The notes beneath the pieces were generated by a model. The model was not told the DNA's origin, did not search any database, and saw only the letters and a list, made by a program, of their open reading frames with translations. A stretch of DNA of 57,500 nt from Prorocentrum cordatum. Taxonomy: Eukaryota; Sar; Dinophyceae; Prorocentrales; Prorocentraceae. Position 1 is the stretch's first letter; each line of letters opens with the position of its first letter. The position numbers and the translations under genes were made by a program. Positions 53,400-57,500 of the stretch are shown piece by piece. The stretch spans positions 17,501 to 75,000 of the forward strand of contig CAUYUJ010014185.1 in NCBI GenBank assembly GCA_963575745.1, given 5' to 3'.

Positions 53400-53915
53400 C
53401 TCGATCGTCGTAGAGCTGGCCAGCCCACCCCTACATGTACAAGCACATGCGAGGCTTTTGGCCACGTGGTTGGCTCTGAATGGCGCTCTTGGTCTCCAGA
53501 TGTCTTCCGACGGCGGGCCGCAGATTTTCAGGATTGCTGCTACCATTCTCAATGAACACGCCTCGTGAGTGAGCCCTCCTTCTTAGACGCACGTATTGTT
53601 TCCTAGGAGCGCGGCGCGCGCGTGTATAGCACGCTGTTGATTGCCATCACCTGCGCCCTTCATGGGCTCGCCTTCCAGCGCACGGTCTTTATCCGATCAT
53701 GTCCTGCACACTCTCTCTGCGTATATATATATATATATATACACTAGAACCACGCGCGCGCTTAGGTTCTAGTCGCGGATGAGGCACGGGTGCCGCTGTA
53801 AGCCCCGCTGTGGTCACAACGACGAATTCCAGCGTTCTCGGGCCCATGCCGTCGACGCAAAGAAACGCGTAGTCAGAAGCTCTGCCGGGGCCGTCCTCGA
53901 GGGTTGGGAGGGGGA
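53400..53915. other. Unassigned, contains (TA)n and a hairpin
   Basis: (TA)n at 53,722-53,742 is followed by a CTAGAACC...GGTTCTAG hairpin with a CGCGCGCG loop (53,744-53,772). Otherwise unique sequence without a recognised gene. Confidence 0.45.
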
Positions 53916-53917
53916 AA

Positions 53918-54071
53918 GCAACTTGTGAAATGATAGGGTATAGTATACCCTGTTCCGTCACAAGTTGCTATACCCTGGGCATAGCGATCGGGGCATCGCT
54001 ATACCCTACGCTATCCAGAGCGAGCGGGGCATCGCTATACCCTGGGTATAGCGCTGCCCCGTTCGCTCTGG
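53918..54071. repeat. Two hairpins sharing TATACCCT motifs
   Basis: 53,918-53,968: GCAACTTGTGA pairs with TCACAAGTTGC, enclosing AGGGTATAGTATACCCT. 54,015-54,071: CCAGAGCGAGCGGGGCA pairs with TGCCCCGTTCGCTCTGG, enclosing CGCTATACCCTGGGTATAGCG. GGGGCATCGCTATACCCT also occurs in direct orientation between them. Confidence 0.85.
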
Positions 54072-54206
54072 CGGGGCCTGTCTGGCGCCCTGGCGGGGCC
54101 GTCCCAGGAGAGGAGGAAGGAGCACGAAAGCTGAGGGGTGAGGGGAGGAAGCGGAGAGAGGAGGTAATGGAGGCAAGGGCAGGGGGCGGGAGGGAAGGAT
54201 AGATGT

Positions 54207-54459
54207 CTCCTAGATGGCGTCGGAGTAGATGGGGTCGGAGGATCGCGCCGCATCGCCGATACATCGGCGATGCAATGGCGATGCATCGGCGATGCATCGG
54301 CGATGCATCGGCGATGCACGGGCGAAGCAAGGTCGACATCGGCGACGCATCCGCGACGTCGGCGTACGGAAAGTCGAGCTACACATCGAACCGCATCGTC
54401 GATGCATCGGCGATGCGGTGCGATCCTCCGACCCCATATACTCCGACCCCACCTAGGAG
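54207..54459. mobile_element. Foldback element F4
   Basis: Arms of about 60 bp: left CTCCTAGATGGCGTCGGAGT, AGATGGGGTCGGAGGATCGC; the complement of the right is CTCCTAGGTGGGGTCGGAGT, ATATGGGGTCGGAGGATCGC. The interior has repeated CATCGGCGATG palindromes (54,250-54,320; 54,395-54,420). No clear target duplication. Confidence 0.7.
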
Positions 54460-54479
54460 GCCTAGAAAGAAGGGGCGGA

Positions 54480-55640
54480 GGGGGGAGGCCCGGGCCATCT
54501 GGGCCGTCTTGGAGCGCTCTGGGACCTCCCGCTCCCACTCTGTGGCCCAGCTTGGGCCTGTCCTGCGGTTTTATTGGGCCGTCCGGGGCTCCTCCTGGGC
54601 TATTTTCGGGCTCCCCATGGGGCCGTTTTGAAGCTCTTTTGGGTGACTCTTCGGCGGTCTCTGGGCTGTCTTGGGGGCGTCTGCGGCCGTCTTCGAGCAT
54701 TGGAAGCTCGAAAACGCGAGAAATCGAAAAACATCGAACAAACCAATGCAAATCTATGATTTGGGCCTCTTTGGGCTCTCTGGGCATGTTTTTCGGAGCT
54801 CTCTTGGGCCCTCTTGGAGGCCTTTAGGGCTGTGTGTTTGCCGTCCTGAGCTCCTCTTGGGCCACGCTGGAATCATCTCGGCCGTCCTGGAGAGCCCTGG
54901 GGCTTCCCGCTCCCGCTCTGGGGCCCCTCTTGTGCCTCTCCGGGGACTCTCTGGGGCAGTTTTGGGCTGCTCTTGTTGGGCGTGGCTTAATGGGGGGGTC
55001 ACAAATGGGGGGGTCAGAAAAGGTCCCCTTTCGTGCCCCTTTCGGGCCCCTCCGGAGCCCCAGGGGGCTCGTTTAGGTACCGTTTGGGTACCTTTTCGGA
55101 CCACCCGCGACACCCCCCCATTTATGACCCCCCCATTACGCAACGCCCAATCTTGGGCAGTCTTCAGGCTCTCCGGGGCCGTCTTGGGGCTCTTTTTGGG
55201 GCCTCTTCGGCGGTCTTGGAGCGGTCTTGGGGGCGTCGTCGGCCGTCGTGGAGCGTCGGAAGGTCGAACGCGCGAGGCGCCGAACAACATCGAGAACACC
55301 CATGGAAATGAAGGATGTGGGCCTCTTCGGGCTTTCTCGGGACGCCTCGGAGGTCTCTTGAGGCCTCTTGGGGGCCTCTTGGGGGCCTCTTGGGGGCCTC
55401 TTGGGCTGTGCATTTGCGGTCTGGAGCCCGTCATGGGCCACGTTGGGGCTATCTGGGCTGTCTTGGAAGGGCTGGTCGAAGTCCCCGGGGGCTTCCGGGA
55501 GCGTCGTGGAGCTCTCTGGGGCAGTCTGGGGGCTCCACGGCCCCGCCTGGGTGCTCTGGGAGCAGTTCTCGGAGGCCCCGGTTCCCCCATGCCCGCTCCA
55601 AGTCGCGGCCCCGGGCGCCTGGGTCTCGTGCGCGAGTATG
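54480..55640. repeat. Tandemly duplicated ~0.5-kb block split by foldback F5
   Basis: Two halves (about 54,480-54,975 and 55,151-55,640) share order and motifs: GGCCTCTTCGGCGGTCT, the dispersed core on the minus strand (54,690-54,765 and 55,240-55,315), GGGCCTCTTTGGGCTCTC, a GGGCCACGCTGG/GGGCCACGTTGG block and CTCTCTGGGGCAGT. The style is the reverse complement of the CCAAGAGGCC repeats. Confidence 0.7.
54976..55150. mobile_element. Foldback element F5 with exact 5-bp target duplication
   Basis: 175 bp. Left arm TTGGGCGTGGCTTAATGGGG, GGGTCACAAATGGGGGGGTC; the complement of the right arm is TTGGGCGTTGCGTAATGGGG, GGGTCATAAATGGGGGGGT. TCTTG flanks both sides (54,971-54,975; 55,151-55,155). It sits exactly between two copies of a duplicated block. 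Confidence 0.8.
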
Positions 55641-55643
55641 TAC

Positions 55644-55685
<42 letters not shown>

Positions 55686-55875
55686 GTGTATATATGCATA
55701 TATGTATACATGTATATGAATATGTATGTGCGTATGTGTGTATGTGTGTATGTATGTATGTATGTATGTATGTATGCAAGTAAGTAAGAAAGCAAGTAAG
55801 TAAGTAAGTCTGTATGCATGTATGTATATATGTATGTATGTCTGTCTGTCTGTCTGGATGTATGTATAGATATAC
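55640..55875. repeat. (TA)n and (TATG)n microsatellites
   Basis: 55,645-55,700 is mostly TA; 55,700-55,875 is TATG/TAAG/TCTG tetramers. Confidence 0.95.
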
Positions 55876-56024
55876 ATGTCTATTCCGTCTGTCCTCCTCT
55901 CCTCCTCCATTTCCCCCTGCTCAACATGACCGGCCCACGAACCCGGAAAAAGGATCGAGAACTGCAAGGCATGGAACCGTTTCTAGGGACCTCAATTGCA
56001 TTTGTAATTGGGCGATGCCAAGAG

Positions 56025-56305
56025 GGGCATGCCGGGGGGACGCGCCGCGGAACGTCCCCAGGGACGCGCCGGCGGACGTGCCAGGGGACGTGCCATGGGG
56101 ACGCACCGCGGGACGTGCCAAGGGGACTCGCTACGGAACGTGCCAATGGACGTGCCGCGGGACGTGCTAGGGGACGCGCCGCGACGTGCCAGGTGGGCTC
56201 GCCACGGGACGCGCCACGGGACTGGACGTGCGAGGGAACGTGCCAGGCGACGCGTCAAGGGACGTGCCAAGGAACGCGTCAGGGAACGTGCCACGGGACA
56301 TGGCG
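56025..56305. repeat. ~12-bp (GGGACGTGCCAC)n array
   Basis: About 22 degenerate copies of GGGACGTGCCAN/GGGACGCGCCNN. Similar in design to the 11-bp array at 39.3-39.5 kb. Confidence 0.85.
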
Positions 56306-56369
56306 CTCCCCCCCAGACGCCGCGGAATCAGAAAGGGGCAACGTACGGCGGACCCACGAACGAAGCCAT

Positions 56370-57275
56370 TACCACGGGACCGTGCTCCCAAGGCCACGAT
56401 GTCTTACAAATTGCGAAGCGTCCTTCCCTCCTGGGCTACGATTACTCGTAAACTATGCTGCGCCCGCGCACCCAAAACAACGATCCATCGTGAATAACGC
56501 GGGGTCCGCGCTCCCAGGACCGCGATCCTTTGTTAATTACGCGTTGTCACGCTCTCAAAGCCACGGCCCTCGAAAATGACACTGGATTCGCGCTCCCAGT
56601 ACAAAGATCCATGGGAAAGTGCGCAGGAGTCACGCTCCAGGGCCACGGTCCCTCTTAAATTACGCTAAGCTCGCGCTCCGAAGGCCACGATCCCACGTAA
56701 CCTATGCTGGGTTCGCGCTCTCATGGCCAAAAGCCCTGGTAAATTACACTGCGCCCGCGGCACCGAGGCCACGATCCCTTGTCGATTACACCGTGTCCGC
56801 GCCCCCAGGGGCAGGATCCCGAATCAATTGCGCTTTGGTCGGGCATGTCACCCTTCAGGCGGATTTTGGATGAAAGTATAATACCTCAGAATGATTCAAA
56901 CATATTCAAACATAGTAGAAGAATTGTCCCCAGACTATGTTTTAACTATGTTTGAATTTTCCCCATGTAGAGGGACGTGCCCGACTTACATTACATTGTG
57001 TCCGCCCCCCGAGGCCAGGATCTATCGTACATGACGCTGCGTCCGCGCTCCTGGGGCCACGATCCGTCGTATAGTACGCTGCGTTCGCACTCTCAGGGCC
57101 ACGATCCATCGTACATTACGCTGCGTCCGCCCTCTCAGGGCCACGATCCCTCGTAAATTACGCTGCGTCCGCTCCCCCTGGGCCACGCTCCCCTGTAAAC
57201 TACGCCGCGTCTGCGCTCCCAGGGCAGCGCCCCCAAGTGAATGACGCTGTGCCCGCGCTCCCAGAACCACCTGGG
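56370..57275. repeat. 43-bp tandem array, about 17 units
   Basis: Unit: GCTCCCAGGGCCACGATCCC, TCGTAAATTACGCTGCGTCC, GC. Clear starts near 57,050, 57,092, 57,135, 57,177 and 57,220. Earlier units are more diverged. M1 copy 4 interrupts it at about 56,836-56,989. Confidence 0.85.
56836..56989. mobile_element. M1 short TIR element, copy 4, nested in the 43-bp array
   Basis: GGTCGGGCATGTCACCCTTC and GGCGGATTTTGG at the left; AACTATGTTTGAATTTTCCC, CATGTAGAGGGACG and TGCCCGACTTA at the right. Internal TTCAAACATAGT and CCCAGACTATGTTTT resemble copy 2. In the array unit the bases before the element (AATTGCGCT) and after it (CATTACATT) occupy the same unit position, as expected for an aged ~9-bp target duplication. 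Confidence 0.75.
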
Positions 57276-57279
57276 CATC

Positions 57280-57500
57280 CTGCAGCGCCCAGGCCGCTCA
57301 AGTTCTGCGAAACAAGCGTTTTGCTCGAGACATGCCCAAATATTCGGCGCGCAGGACGCGCAATCCTCGAACGGGCAAGCAAATAAGTAGACTTCGATCC
57401 TTCCTAACAAACTTCAACGCCTCCAGGCATTGTTTGATCGTGGACTCTGCACGAAATGCTCCGCACCCCGTTTGTCGTGTGCAGGGGAAACGTGTGTCTG
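57280..57500. other. Unassigned trailing segment
   Basis: A minus frame includes EDCASCAPNIWACLEQNACF then AELERPGRCRMPR, protein-like and Cys-rich, but it is cut by the window edge and not recognised. Confidence 0.25.

Overview
The window looks like nuclear DNA of a dinoflagellate (or a very similar large-genome alga). The sequence is GC-rich, about three quarters of it has no recognisable coding content, and microsatellites, minisatellites and foldback DNA are very dense. Several fragments belong to non-LTR retrotransposons with the endonuclease-RT-RNase H plus zinc-finger layout familiar from dinoflagellates. A high-GC genome such as Prorocentrum would fit, but the species is inference. 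No rRNA, tRNA, CRISPR or bacterial-style operon was found.

Layout. 0-3.3 kb: two copies of a small TIR element (family M1), one copy of a second (M2), a LINE C-terminal scrap and a foldback. 3.3-10.2 kb (+): a decayed LINE (L1), still readable in order as zinc finger/coiled coil, endonuclease, RT, zinc knuckle and RNase H. 10.35-16.67 kb (-): a much better preserved LINE (L2), tail-to-tail with L1 across a (CTG)n/(CAG)n tract. 17.6-22.6 kb (-): exons of a WD40-repeat gene whose introns hold (GAT)n, (ATC)n and a 90-bp minisatellite. 22.9-27 kb: short-period arrays and a 0.7-kb polypurine block. 27.8-29.0 kb (-): a broken Tpt1/KptA RNA 2'-phosphotransferase homologue with a possible adjoining exon. 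29.1-30.1 kb: CCAAGACGGCC-type repeats and a 44-bp array. 30.2-32 kb (-): two ORFs of unknown function. 32.0-33.8 kb (-): RT part of a third LINE (L3). 34-52 kb: almost entirely repeats, namely polypurine/polypyrimidine tracts, a 2.3-kb array of ~125-bp units, foldback elements, a dispersed repeat core, M1 and M2 copies and a tentative LINE scrap (L4). 52.6-53.3 kb (+): a LINE fragment of another clade (L6). 53.7-57.5 kb: hairpins, foldbacks, a duplicated ~0.6-kb block split by a foldback, (TA)n/(TATG)n, a ~12-bp array and a 43-bp array containing the fourth M1 copy.

The credible non-transposon content is therefore small: one WD40 gene, one Tpt1/KptA-like pseudogene, and one or two unidentified ORFs, all on the minus strand. 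The rest is a record of transposition followed by local tandem amplification. Foldbacks and M1 elements sit inside or between tandem arrays, and some still carry target-site duplications. All frames and splice junctions were read by eye. Apparent frameshifts could be real decay or assembly indels.
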